Of a stretch of DNA of 35,083 nucleotides, positions 8,674 through 16,954 are shown one piece after another. The DNA comes from Clostridia bacterium (GTDB lineage: Bacteria > Bacillota > Clostridia > Oscillospirales > CAG-272), in assembly GCA_017416185.1 (NCBI GenBank), contig JAFQDF010000025.1, positions 1 to 35,083 of the forward strand, given 5' to 3'. The notes beneath the pieces were generated by a model. It saw only the letters and a list, made by a program, of their open reading frames with translations. It was not told where the DNA came from and ran no database searches. Each line of letters starts with the position of its first letter. Positions within the stretch are counted from its first letter, which is position 1. A program made the translations under genes and the position numbers.

Positions 8674-9873
8674 ATGAGATTTACTAAAGAAGAAGCAATG
8701 GATTTTATAAGGGAAAATAACGTCAAGTTTATAAGACTGGCTATCTGTGATATATTCGGCAGACAGAAGAATATTTCTATTATGCCTACAGAGCTGGAGA
8801 GCGCCTTTGAGAGAGGCTTTGGCTTTGATGCCACTGCTATCACGGGCTTTGCGGATGCAGGCCATCCCGATCTGTTTCTGTTTCCCGATCCCGACACACT
8901 GACCCTGCTCCCCTGGAGGCCCACACAGGGCAGAGTAGTCCGCTTTTTCTGTAATATAAAATACGCAGACGGCAGACCCTTTGAGCTTGATACAAGATAC
9001 ATCCTTCAGAAGGCTTCCAAAAGAGCGAAGGATATGGGTATACGCCTGTCTGTGGGAAGTGAATGTGAGTTTTATCTTTTCAAGACCGACGAGGAGGGCG
9101 AACCTACCGAAGCTCCTCTTGACAATGCAGGATATATGGACGTATCTCCCCGTGACAAGGGTGAGAACATACGCCGTGAGATATGTCTGACCTTAGAAGA
9201 AATGGGCATAACTCCGCTGAGCTCTCATCACGAGGAGGGACCCGGTCAGAACGAGATAGATTTCAGATACAGCAATCCTATCTGCTCGGCAGATGATGTT
9301 ATAACCTTCCGTATGGTAGTAGAGACACTTGCTGCCAGAAGCGGTCTTTATGCGGATTTTTCTCCCAAGCCCCTGAAGGATAAATGCGGCAACGGATACC
9401 ATATAGACATCGCTCCCATTATGATAGGTCAGGAGGTCACCGACGAGAGTGTAGCCGATTCCTTTATGGCGGGTATACTTGATCGTATACGTGAGATATC
9501 TCTTTTCCTTAATCCCGATTCAAGCTCTTATGACCGTATCGGAACCTACAAAGCACCGAAATACGTTGCCTGGGCAAAGGAGGGACGAAATCAGCTTATG
9601 CGTGTTATTCCCTTTGACGGTAAGTATAAGCGCGTAGAGCTTCGCTCTCCCGATTCTCTTGCCAATCCCTATATCGCTCTTGCCCTTATCATCCACGCGG
9701 GTCTTGACGGTATAGAAAACAAGACTCAGCTTTGTCCTCCCTATGACGATATTTCTAACATCGGTTCTCCGAAAGAGCTGCCTTGTGATATAAACGAGGC
9801 GTATACCCTTGCCAAAAACAGCGACTTTGTAGCCCGTCATATACCCGAAAGGATATTGGAGCAGTACAGATGA
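8674..9873 (+). CDS. glnA: Glutamine synthetase-like protein (GS-I related, divergent)
   Basis: The 399-residue protein is shorter than classical GS-I (about 440), mostly by loss of the C-terminal tail. Recognisable motifs are the N-terminal domain with VKFIRLAICDIFGRQKNI, the GFDATAITGF loop, metal/glutamate-site segments GSECEFYLF and SHHEEGPGQNEIDF, the nucleotide-site remnant GNGYHIDIAP, and YKAPKYVAWAKEG with VELRSPDSLANPYIALA. If active it would form glutamine from glutamate, ammonia and ATP in the cytoplasm. Deviations such as DATAITGF for the usual D-G-S-S-I-E-G-F leave room for another gamma-glutamyl ligase reaction. AGAGGAGAT precedes the start. The stop overlaps the ANTAR gene (ATGA). 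Confidence 0.85.
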   Translation: MRFTKEEAMDFIRENNVKFIRLAICDIFGRQKNISIMPTELESAFERGFGFDATAITGFADAGHPDLFLFPDPDTLTLLPWRPTQGRVVRFFCNIKYADGRPFELDTRYILQKASKRAKDMGIRLSVGSECEFYLFKTDEEGEPTEAPLDNAGYMDVSPRDKGENIRREICLTLEEMGITPLSSHHEEGPGQNEIDFRYSNPICSADDVITFRMVVETLAARSGLYADFSPKPLKDKCGNGYHIDIAPIMIGQEVTDESVADSFMAGILDRIREISLFLNPDSSSYDRIGTYKAPKYVAWAKEGRNQLMRVIPFDGKYKRVELRSPDSLANPYIALALIIHAGLDGIENKTQLCPPYDDISNIGSPKELPCDINEAYTLAKNSDFVARHIPERILEQYR

Positions 9874-10454
9874 CAGAGCACAGGGGAGCATACAGCATCC
9901 TTATCATATCCGTAGCACAAGAAATGCGCCGCACACTCAGATCACTTCTTGACAGAGATATATTTCCCAACTCTGTAAGTGCAAAAAGTGCTGAGGAAGC
10001 GCGAAGACTACTCTTGCATAATTGTTACGACCTTGTTATAATAGATTCACCGATACCCTCGCTTGTATGTCACGAGCTTGCTCTTGATATTATGGAGAAT
10101 GGTGGATCTGCGGTAATACTTATTACCGATATGGCATCATATGACCAGACCCGTTACCGTGTGGAGCGGGCAGGGGTCGTAACGGTACCGAAGCCTCTTG
10201 ACCGAGATATGATAAGCACGGCTATAAATATAGCGATAGCGTCTCACAGCCGTGTGCTTGCTATCGAAGAAGAAAACCGAAAGCTCCGTTTCAAAAACGA
10301 GGAGCTGAGACTGTGCAACCGCGCAAAATGGGCGCTGCACGAAAATCTGGGAATGGACGAGCCCACGGCTCACCGATATATAGAAAAAACAGCTATGAAT
10401 ACCCGTACCACAAGGTATAACGTAGCAAAAGAAATACTTAAGGAGTACGAATAA
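9870..10454 (+). CDS. ANTAR-domain response-regulator-like antiterminator
   Basis: The protein is 194 residues. Residues 8-125 resemble a receiver domain with the phospho-acceptor position Asp59 (LVIIDSP) and Lys108 (VPKPL), but the acidic pair normally near the N-terminus is absent (IISVAQE), so phosphorylation is doubtful. A short coiled coil (EEENRKLRFKNEELRLCN) leads to a C-terminal ANTAR three-helix domain with RAKWALHENLGMDEPTAHRY and a conserved-type end (YNVAKEILKEYE). ANTAR domains bind paired hairpins in nascent RNA and prevent termination. Four-base overlap with the glutamine synthetase gene implies coupled synthesis, and a nitrogen-linked control role is inferred. I found no convincing paired hexaloop target nearby. 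Confidence 0.88.
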   Translation: MTEHRGAYSILIISVAQEMRRTLRSLLDRDIFPNSVSAKSAEEARRLLLHNCYDLVIIDSPIPSLVCHELALDIMENGGSAVILITDMASYDQTRYRVERAGVVTVPKPLDRDMISTAINIAIASHSRVLAIEEENRKLRFKNEELRLCNRAKWALHENLGMDEPTAHRYIEKTAMNTRTTRYNVAKEILKEYE

Positions 10455-11998
10455 TGAAACGTATCGTTGCGGTTATTCTGTTGTCGCTTATGCTCGTTTC
10501 CTGTTCGGGACAGGCACCGAAGGATACGGCCGCAGAAACAAAAGAAACGGATACGACATTGGAGACTCAGGAAACCAAAGAGCCTGAAACGACCCCGCCG
10601 ACAGAAGAAGAGCCCCCCGTTGTTCTGCCTACCTACAAGGAGGCAGAACCGACCCTTACAACAGAGGAGAACGGTGTAGTCAATATAGGGTCTGAAAGAC
10701 AGCTTTTTGTTGACAGCTTTCTTATCGACACAAATCAAAGTGATGTGTATATCAATCCCGAAGCTCCCGTAAAGCAGGAGATCGCGTTCAGATTTGATAA
10801 AAGCTATGAGCGGGGAGACTGTGTATATCATAACATAGTCAGAATGCCCGACGGTACATACCGTATGTACTATAAGGCATATGCGGGTGTACGCCGTATC
10901 TGTTATATTGAGAGTAAGGACGGGCTTACCTGGACCCGCCCCGAGCTTACCACCAACCGTTTCGGAGGTGAGAACACCAATATCGTCACTACCGACGACG
11001 TCCGTCCCGACAATCTGTTTGTGTTCTACGATACCAACCCCGACTGCCGTGAGGGCAGAAGGCTTAAGGGCGTTTACGGACAGTGGGGAGAGTTCCTTAA
11101 CATACAGTATTCCTATAACGGCGAGGGCGATCACTTTCCCTTCAGCGGCAGCTTTGGTGAAAGGGTGCTTGGCAAGGCTCCGACCTCGGGGGGATGCTAT
11201 TATGATACCCTCAACACTATGTACTGGGACGAATACAGAGAGCAGTACGTTGCCTTTGTACGCGGATTTCATAACGCCAAGGATAATTATAATCTTTCCG
11301 CAACCTTTGTAACCAACTATCCCACCAAGGTGCTGCGTGATATCCGAGTCACTACAAGTGACGACGGTAAGAATTGGTCTATGCCCCAGCCGCTGAAATA
11401 TAACGTCAACGAAGATCATCAGATGTATGCCAACGCCATAACTCCCTATTACCGTTCTCCCGGTCTGTACGTTGGTATGCCTACAAGATATTTTGAGGAG
11501 AACGGGGACAAGCGCACTCAGGTATACTTTATGACCAGCCGCGATCTTCTTAACTGGAACAGAACCGAGTTGCCATATCTCGATCCCGAAAGCGGTAACT
11601 CCTTCAGCTACAGTCAGGGTAACGGTTATCCCTGTGTAGGCTTTATAGAAACGGCAGAGGACGAGATGTCCTTTTATATGAAGGAAAAGTCCCACGGAGG
11701 CGGAGTTCCCACACTTTACCGATATACCCTGCGGGCAGACGGCTTTACGTCGGCTATGGGTACAAGACTTATGACCAAGCCCCTTATGTATAAGGGGGAG
11801 AGCCTTGAGCTTAACTTTGCAGGTGAAGTAAGGGTAACTATGACCAATGCAGATGGGGCATCCGTTACAAGCGAATGGCTCACGGGAGACGAGACAGGTG
11901 CAACCGTTAAGTTTAACGGGGAGCTTCCCGAAGGCAAATCAACCCTTTTCTTTGAAATGAAGCAGGGAACGAAGCTTTATTCTTTTAAATTCAATTAA
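10454..11998 (+). CDS. Lipoprotein with GH32/43-like five-bladed beta-propeller
   Basis: The 514-residue protein has a lipoprotein signal (MKRIVAVILLSLMLVSC, Cys17 lipidated), a Thr/Glu-rich linker to about residue 75, then a propeller-type domain starting SERQLFVDSFLID. Blade motifs recur: RMPDGTYRMYYKAY, YIESKDGLTWTRPE, DNLFVFYDTNP, FVRGFHNAKDNYN and TSDDGKNWS. This layout resembles predicted glycosidases related to GH32/GH43 propellers; catalytic acids cannot be fixed by eye. The protein should sit on the outer face of the membrane. The start overlaps the ANTAR stop by one base (TAATG). The next gene encodes a paralogue with wall-binding repeats, and both end in nearly the same residues (GTKLYSFKFN). 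Confidence 0.8.
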   Translation: MKRIVAVILLSLMLVSCSGQAPKDTAAETKETDTTLETQETKEPETTPPTEEEPPVVLPTYKEAEPTLTTEENGVVNIGSERQLFVDSFLIDTNQSDVYINPEAPVKQEIAFRFDKSYERGDCVYHNIVRMPDGTYRMYYKAYAGVRRICYIESKDGLTWTRPELTTNRFGGENTNIVTTDDVRPDNLFVFYDTNPDCREGRRLKGVYGQWGEFLNIQYSYNGEGDHFPFSGSFGERVLGKAPTSGGCYYDTLNTMYWDEYREQYVAFVRGFHNAKDNYNLSATFVTNYPTKVLRDIRVTTSDDGKNWSMPQPLKYNVNEDHQMYANAITPYYRSPGLYVGMPTRYFEENGDKRTQVYFMTSRDLLNWNRTELPYLDPESGNSFSYSQGNGYPCVGFIETAEDEMSFYMKEKSHGGGVPTLYRYTLRADGFTSAMGTRLMTKPLMYKGESLELNFAGEVRVTMTNADGASVTSEWLTGDETGATVKFNGELPEGKSTLFFEMKQGTKLYSFKFN

Positions 11999-12011
11999 GG
12001 AGATATAAATT

Positions 12012-13973
12012 ATGAAAAAGATCGTTGCATTAATGCTTATTGCAGCTACGCTGATCTGCTGTTCGGCATCCCTTTTTGCTGACGGCGGAGCGGCCCAAGC
12101 AGCTCTGCCCTTTACCGACGTAAAGGAAAATCACTGGTTCTATGACGAGGTAAGCTATGTTTATACTAACGGGATCTTTGACGGTATGACTCACACCACC
12201 TTTGAGCCCAACACTGCTATGACGAGAGCTATGTTCGTTCAGACTCTTGCCAACATAGAGGGTGTTGATTTTGAGGCTTATGACGGTGTAACGGATTTCC
12301 GTGACGTAAAGGATAGCCATTGGTACGCTCCTGCGGTACAATGGGCTGTGGAGAACGGTATTGCCTCGGGTGTAGGCGGCAACCGCTTTAATCCCAACAC
12401 CTATATGACCCGTGAACAGCTTGTTGTTATGCTTTGTAACTATTCTGCCCTTAAGGGTCTGCTCCTTCCCACATCTGCCGATGCGCTTGAGGGCTTTGCC
12501 GACTCAGCCTCTGTCTCCAAGTGGGCAAAGGAAGCTATGCTCAGTGCGGTACACTCCGGACTTATTACCGGTGTAGGCGAGGGGATCCTTGCTCCCAGAG
12601 GTGAGTCCACCCGTGCCCAGGTGGCAAGAATACTTATGCTCTATCTTGAAATGTTTAAGATAGATGAAAGTGACGCAATATCCGTAGGCTCTGACCGTCA
12701 GCTCTTCCTTGATGATTATCTTATCGACCCTGATATGAGTGATGCTGCAATAAATATCGAAGTTCCCGAAAAGAAGGAAATGGTATTTAACTTCAATGGC
12801 AGCCACGAAAGAGGAGATACTGTATATCACAATATCATTCAGATGCCCGACGGTACCTACCGTATGTACTATAAGGCTACTGAGGATATGCGCCGCATCT
12901 GCTATATTGAGAGCGAAGACGGTCTTACCTGGACCAGACCTAATCTTAACTACGGCACCAATATCGTAACTCCTGCGGAGTGCAGTCCCGACAACCTCTT
13001 TGTGTTCTACGATAAGAATCCGGCCTGCCCCGAAAATGACCGCATCAAGGGTATCTACGGACAGTGGGGCGACGGTCTGTTCCTTGAGCATTCATCCTAT
13101 AACGGAAACTGGTTCCAGTTCTGGCCGGATGAAACAAAGATGATGGGTAAGCCTGAAGAAACAGGCGGATGCTATTTTGACTCTCTTAACACCGTTCACT
13201 GGGACGAAACAAGAGGTCAGTACGTGGCCTTTGTAAGAGGCTTCCATACAGACGACGGCAACTACAATCTTGATGCTGATTTCGTTGCCAACAATCCCGA
13301 TCTTGTACGCCGTGACATCCGTGTGGCGTACAGCTATGACTGCATCAACTGGACTACTCCCGTTCCGTTACAGTATAATACCACGGACGATTATCAGCTC
13401 TATACCAATGCGGCTCTTCCTTACTACCGTGCGCCCAAGACCTACGTTGGTATGCCCACAAGATTCTTTGAAAGTAACGGTAACTACTATACTCAGGTAT
13501 TCTTTATGTCGAGCCGCGACACTCTGAACTGGACCAGAACGGAGAAGCCTTATCTTACCCCCGAAAATTCCCAGTCCTACAGATATCAGCGCAGCGGTTA
13601 TCCCTGTATCGGTTATATAGAGACCGCAGAGGGCGAGATGTCCTTCTATATGAAGGAAAAGGCGACCGATTACGGCAGATCCACCCTTTACCGCTATACT
13701 CTCCGTGTGGACGGTTTTATGTCTGCTATGGGCACAAGCCTTACCACCAAGCCTATGAGCTATGAAGGTGACGAGCTTCTTCTTAACTTCGAGGGCGAGG
13801 TTAAGGTAACCGTGAGAGACACCCTCGGTAACTCTGTTACAAGCGGCTGGATCTCAGGCGACGAGATAGACAAGGTTATAGAGCTCGGTGACAAGCTTCC
13901 CGATAGCGGTACTGCTGTTGTTTCCTTTGAAATGAAGGAAGGAACAAAGCTTTATTCCTTTAAGTTTAATTAA
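12012..13973 (+). CDS. SLH-anchored beta-propeller glycosidase-like protein
   Basis: The 653-residue protein has a signal peptide (about 1-24, ending near SASLFADG). Three SLH repeats span roughly residues 33-215, marked by PFTDVKENHWFYDEV, FRDVKDSHWYAPAVQWAVEN and WAKEAMLSAVHSGLITGVG. A propeller domain starting GSDRQLFLDDYLIDPDMSDA covers the rest. The propeller closely parallels the upstream lipoprotein: MPDGTYRMYYKA, RRICYIES, DNLFVFYDKNP, YGQWGDG and the shared C-terminus. SLH repeats should fix it to wall polymers. The gap to the upstream gene is 13 bases, so it is probably the last gene of the glutamine-synthetase/ANTAR run. Duplication with swapped anchors is the simplest history. Confidence 0.85.
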   Translation: MKKIVALMLIAATLICCSASLFADGGAAQAALPFTDVKENHWFYDEVSYVYTNGIFDGMTHTTFEPNTAMTRAMFVQTLANIEGVDFEAYDGVTDFRDVKDSHWYAPAVQWAVENGIASGVGGNRFNPNTYMTREQLVVMLCNYSALKGLLLPTSADALEGFADSASVSKWAKEAMLSAVHSGLITGVGEGILAPRGESTRAQVARILMLYLEMFKIDESDAISVGSDRQLFLDDYLIDPDMSDAAINIEVPEKKEMVFNFNGSHERGDTVYHNIIQMPDGTYRMYYKATEDMRRICYIESEDGLTWTRPNLNYGTNIVTPAECSPDNLFVFYDKNPACPENDRIKGIYGQWGDGLFLEHSSYNGNWFQFWPDETKMMGKPEETGGCYFDSLNTVHWDETRGQYVAFVRGFHTDDGNYNLDADFVANNPDLVRRDIRVAYSYDCINWTTPVPLQYNTTDDYQLYTNAALPYYRAPKTYVGMPTRFFESNGNYYTQVFFMSSRDTLNWTRTEKPYLTPENSQSYRYQRSGYPCIGYIETAEGEMSFYMKEKATDYGRSTLYRYTLRVDGFMSAMGTSLTTKPMSYEGDELLLNFEGEVKVTVRDTLGNSVTSGWISGDEIDKVIELGDKLPDSGTAVVSFEMKEGTKLYSFKFN

Positions 13974-13980
13974 TTTTACA

Positions 13981-14006
13981 AAAGCTGTTGCATTTGCAAC
14001 AGCTTT
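13981..14006 (+). terminator. Hairpin ending the propeller operon
   Basis: An 11-bp perfect stem (13981-13991 with 13996-14006) encloses a 4-base loop. The T-run is only three bases, so termination may be partial. The hairpin also contains the -35 of the next promoter. Confidence 0.6.
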
Positions 14007-14016
14007 GTGCTATAAT
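13988..14016 (+). promoter_or_regulatory. Extended -10 promoter of the ABC/CARF-nuclease operon
   Basis: TTGCAT (13988-13993) and TATAAT (14011-14016) are 17 bases apart, with TGC directly before the -10. The -35 lies inside the upstream hairpin. Confidence 0.72.
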
Positions 14017-14017
14017 A

Positions 14018-14039
14018 CATTTAACCAAAATGTTAAATG
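14018..14039. promoter_or_regulatory. Inverted repeat at the predicted transcription start (candidate operator)
   Basis: The perfect 8-bp arms catttaac and gttaaatg are separated by six bases. They begin two bases after the TATAAT box and so cover the likely start site. A repressor could occlude the promoter here. No regulator gene is adjacent, so the binder is unknown; it could also be a 5' UTR hairpin. Confidence 0.5.
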
Positions 14040-14052
14040 ATTGGAGGATGTT

Positions 14053-14928
14053 ATGAAAGCGATAAACACAGAGCATCTTACAAAATATTACGGCAGCAAG
14101 CGTGGAATAGTTGATGTCAGTCTGTCTGTGGATAAGGGTGATTTTTTCGGATTTATAGGCCCTAACGGAGCAGGAAAATCGACTACCATCCGCACGCTTT
14201 TGGGTCTTATCTGTCCTACCTCGGGCTCCGCCTCTGTGCTTGGTAAGGATATAATAAAGGATAAAACACGGGTACTTGCATCTGTAGGCTATATGCCCTC
14301 GGAATCCTCCTTCTACGGCACGATGAAGGTAAAGGATTTGATTGCCTTTTCTGCGAAAATGAGAGGAATCGACTGCAGCGTTGAGGCAAAAAAGCTCTGT
14401 GAAAGACTCGAGCTTGACACTGAACGCCGTGTAAACGAGCTGTCCTTCGGCAACCGCAAAAAGGTCTCTATAGTTTGTGCGCTTCAGCATAACCCTGAGC
14501 TGTATATCCTCGATGAGCCCACAAGCGGACTTGACCCTCTTATGCAGAGGGAGTTTTACGCTATTCTTCGTGAGAGAAACGATAACGGTGCAACCGTATT
14601 TCTTTCCTCCCACGTATTGTCCGAGGTTTCAAGATACTGTAAGAGTGCCGCCGTCATCCGTGAGGGCAGGATACTTGTATCCGACAAGGTAGAAAAATTA
14701 GGTCATACCGGAGTAAAGCGCATATCGCTGCGCACACCTGCCGAGCTTCCCGAAATAGAGGGTATAAAGGACATAAAGCGTGAAAACGAAAATATAAATT
14801 TCCTCTATAGCGGAGATATAAAAGCTCTCATATCCGAGCTTGGCAGATTACCCTTTGAGGATATCAATATTGCCGACCCCGACCTTGAAGAGGTGTTCAT
14901 ACATTACTACGCAAAGGAGGATAACTGA
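14053..14928 (+). CDS. ABC transporter ATP-binding protein
   Basis: The 291-residue protein has Walker A GPNGAGKST at residues 36-44, the signature LSFGNRKKV, Walker B LYILDEPTSGLDP and the switch His in FLSSHVLSE. A C-terminal accessory region (about 215-291) is typical of exporters of the CcmA/bacitracin-resistance (DRA) class. It would hydrolyse ATP to drive the permease encoded next. I chose ATG 14053, with GGAGG upstream; an in-frame TTG at 14041 is unlikely. Promoter and inverted repeat lie directly upstream. The gap to the permease gene is one base, so they are co-expressed. Cargo cannot be deduced. Confidence 0.92.
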   Translation: MKAINTEHLTKYYGSKRGIVDVSLSVDKGDFFGFIGPNGAGKSTTIRTLLGLICPTSGSASVLGKDIIKDKTRVLASVGYMPSESSFYGTMKVKDLIAFSAKMRGIDCSVEAKKLCERLELDTERRVNELSFGNRKKVSIVCALQHNPELYILDEPTSGLDPLMQREFYAILRERNDNGATVFLSSHVLSEVSRYCKSAAVIREGRILVSDKVEKLGHTGVKRISLRTPAELPEIEGIKDIKRENENINFLYSGDIKALISELGRLPFEDINIADPDLEEVFIHYYAKEDN

Positions 14929-14929
14929 T

Positions 14930-15715
14930 ATGACCTTGTTTTTTCACGAATTGAGAAGAAACCGTACTTCACTTATCATCTGGACCTCGGTTATCGCCTT
15001 TATGCTTGCGGTCTGTGTGTTTATCTATCCGGAGATGAAGGGACAGATGTCCGAGATGACCGATATGTTCAGTGATATGGGAAACTTTACCGCCGCCTTC
15101 GGTATGGATGAGCTTAACTTCGGTGAGTTTATGGGCTACTTCGGTGTAGAGTGCGGTAACGTGCTGGGGCTTGGAGGCGTACTGTTTGCCTCTATCCTCG
15201 GAATATCCGCTCTTTCAAAGGAGGAAAAGGATAAGACCGCAGAATTTCTGCTTACCCATCCCGTAAGCAGGGTGAAGGTTACGGTAAGCAAGCTTATTTC
15301 TGTTATAGTACAGATATTTATACTTAATTTCTGTGTTATGGCGGTAACCTTTCTGTCAGTGGCAGTAATCGGTGAGGAGGCGGATATAAAGACTATGCTT
15401 CTTCTCTTTTTTGCATACTTTCTTTTGCAGATAGAGATAGGAGGTATTACCTTCGGTATCTCCGCATTTCTTAACAGCGGCAGCCTTGCCGTGGGATTCG
15501 GTGTGGGTATAATGGCGTATTTTATCAATATAATATCCAATCTTACCGAGGAGCTTGAATTTATTAAATATATCACCCCCTTTTCCTTTACCGAGGGGGG
15601 CTATATCGTCAACAACCGTGCTCTTGAGTGGAAATATATTCTTGTGGGCGCGGCTATGCTGACAGCAAGCCTTGTGACAGGCTTTATAAAATATAACCGT
15701 AAGGATATTGTATAA
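14930..15715 (+). CDS. ABC-2-type permease
   Basis: This 261-residue protein has six predicted membrane segments: about 20-40, 95-115, 135-165, 170-195, 200-225 and 235-255. It resembles ABC-2 permeases that work as homodimers with a separate ATPase. A cytoplasmic stretch, LSKEEKDKTAEFLLTHPVSR, between segments is characteristic of this exporter class (coupling region). The start at 14930 has CAAAGGAGG upstream, inside the ATPase gene's end. The stop overlaps the next gene (TAATG), which couples the permease to the CARF-nuclease-like protein. Substrate is unknown; drugs, peptides or lipids are typical for the family. Confidence 0.87.
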   Translation: MTLFFHELRRNRTSLIIWTSVIAFMLAVCVFIYPEMKGQMSEMTDMFSDMGNFTAAFGMDELNFGEFMGYFGVECGNVLGLGGVLFASILGISALSKEEKDKTAEFLLTHPVSRVKVTVSKLISVIVQIFILNFCVMAVTFLSVAVIGEEADIKTMLLLFFAYFLLQIEIGGITFGISAFLNSGSLAVGFGVGIMAYFINIISNLTEELEFIKYITPFSFTEGGYIVNNRALEWKYILVGAAMLTASLVTGFIKYNRKDIV

Positions 15716-16929
15716 TGACATACGTAGAATTTTTTGATAAGACCTCTGTGCGTAATATCTGCTCCTGCCTTGCAGACGAGCCGGAGAGAGTAATATTCGT
15801 AGGCGACAATAAAAAGCTTATGAAAAAATATATTTCCATATACCGCGGACTCTTTTCGGAGAGGGGAAGAAGCATTGATTTTTCTTATCAATGTATAGCC
15901 AAGAATGATCTTGATTCGGTGATAGAGCTTCTGTCGGAAATCGTTGAGGCAAACGAGGAGGTCGTTTTTGACCTTGACGGCGGTGAGGACGTTTACCTTA
16001 TGGCGGTGGGTATGATATATGAGAGATACTTTGACCGTAAGATAAAGCTTCAGAGGGTCAACGTACAGAACAATACTCTCTGTCTCGGCACGGATGAAGA
16101 AAAGCACATTAAGGGACTCAGTGTTCCCGAGCATATAAGGATATACGACGGCAACGTGATATTTGACGACGTTATCCGGGAGGGAACTCATATCTGGAGC
16201 TATACCGGGGATTTTAAAGCCGACATTGATAAAATGTGGGATATATGCCGACGTGACAACTCACTGTGGAACCGTGAGATAAAGGACCTTCAGGTATTGG
16301 AAAAGAGCCGTATGCCTTCAAAGGATGCGCTTTATACAATGGTACAGAAGGCTTGTTTTGACCGTCTGCCCGAGATAAAAATAATGTCAGCTCTTGTAAA
16401 GGCAGGACTTATCCTTGATTATAAGGAAACCGACAGCTATATCTCATACCGATATAAAAATGAACAGGTAAAGCGTTGTCTTGTAAAGGCGGGACAGGTT
16501 CTTGAGATGAAGATCTATTCTGTGGCTAAGTCTGTTCTCGACAGCAAGGGCAAGGCTGTATACGATGACGTTATGAACGGTGTCTGTATCGACTGGGACG
16601 GCGAGGATCTTGAAAACGGTGAGGGTATCGTCGTTGAGAACGAGATAGACGTTATGATGACCAAGGGTGTTGTCCCCGTATTTATCTCCTGTAAGAACGG
16701 ACAGGTAGATGTAAACGAGCTTTATAAGCTTAATACGGTAGCTCAGCGTTTCGGAGGTGATTATGCCAAGAAGGTGCTTGTGGTCACGTCTCTCGAACGT
16801 AACGGCGGGGACTCTGCCGAGTTTTTCCGCGACAGGGCAAGGAGTATGGGTATAAGACTTCTTGAAAACGTACAGCATATGCGTGAAAATGAGCTCGAAA
16901 GAACGGTAAAAAACCTCTGGCGTACTTGA
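15715..16929 (+). CDS. Card1/Can2-like CARF-nuclease (DUF1887 family)
   Basis: The 404-residue protein has an N-terminal CARF-like Rossmann domain: RVIFVGDNK at about 25-33, then VVFDLDGGEDVYLMAVG at 83-99, matching the ligand-binding CARF loop. A middle winged-helix-like region follows (about 200-275). The C-terminal PD-(D/E)xK-like nuclease shows NEIDVMM (Glu310, Asp312), FISCKNG (Lys327) and the YKLNTVAQRFGG helix. Card1/Can2 proteins bind cyclic tetra-adenylate in type III CRISPR immunity and cut DNA or RNA. Here there is no CRISPR array or cas gene; the gene is coupled to an ABC exporter by a one-base overlap. The usual Glu of ExK reads Ser325, so activity needs testing. The ligand is unknown. 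Confidence 0.83.
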   Translation: MTYVEFFDKTSVRNICSCLADEPERVIFVGDNKKLMKKYISIYRGLFSERGRSIDFSYQCIAKNDLDSVIELLSEIVEANEEVVFDLDGGEDVYLMAVGMIYERYFDRKIKLQRVNVQNNTLCLGTDEEKHIKGLSVPEHIRIYDGNVIFDDVIREGTHIWSYTGDFKADIDKMWDICRRDNSLWNREIKDLQVLEKSRMPSKDALYTMVQKACFDRLPEIKIMSALVKAGLILDYKETDSYISYRYKNEQVKRCLVKAGQVLEMKIYSVAKSVLDSKGKAVYDDVMNGVCIDWDGEDLENGEGIVVENEIDVMMTKGVVPVFISCKNGQVDVNELYKLNTVAQRFGGDYAKKVLVVTSLERNGGDSAEFFRDRARSMGIRLLENVQHMRENELERTVKNLWRT

Positions 16930-16954
16930 CAGAGTGTGAAATAAATAGTATTAT
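16926..16954 (+). promoter_or_regulatory. Promoter of the cysteine-cluster oxidoreductase
   Basis: TTGACA (16926-16931) and TATTAT (16949-16954) are 17 bases apart. The -35 overlaps the stop codon of the CARF-nuclease gene. A 12-bp palindrome, tcacttaagtga (16974-16985), lies between the likely start site and the gene and may be an operator. Confidence 0.75.

Noticed and set aside
10370..11695. Open frame of 441 codons on the minus strand
   Set aside because: It is antisense to the propeller lipoprotein gene, which has a lipobox, conserved blade motifs and operon position. The antisense product shows no recognisable domain.
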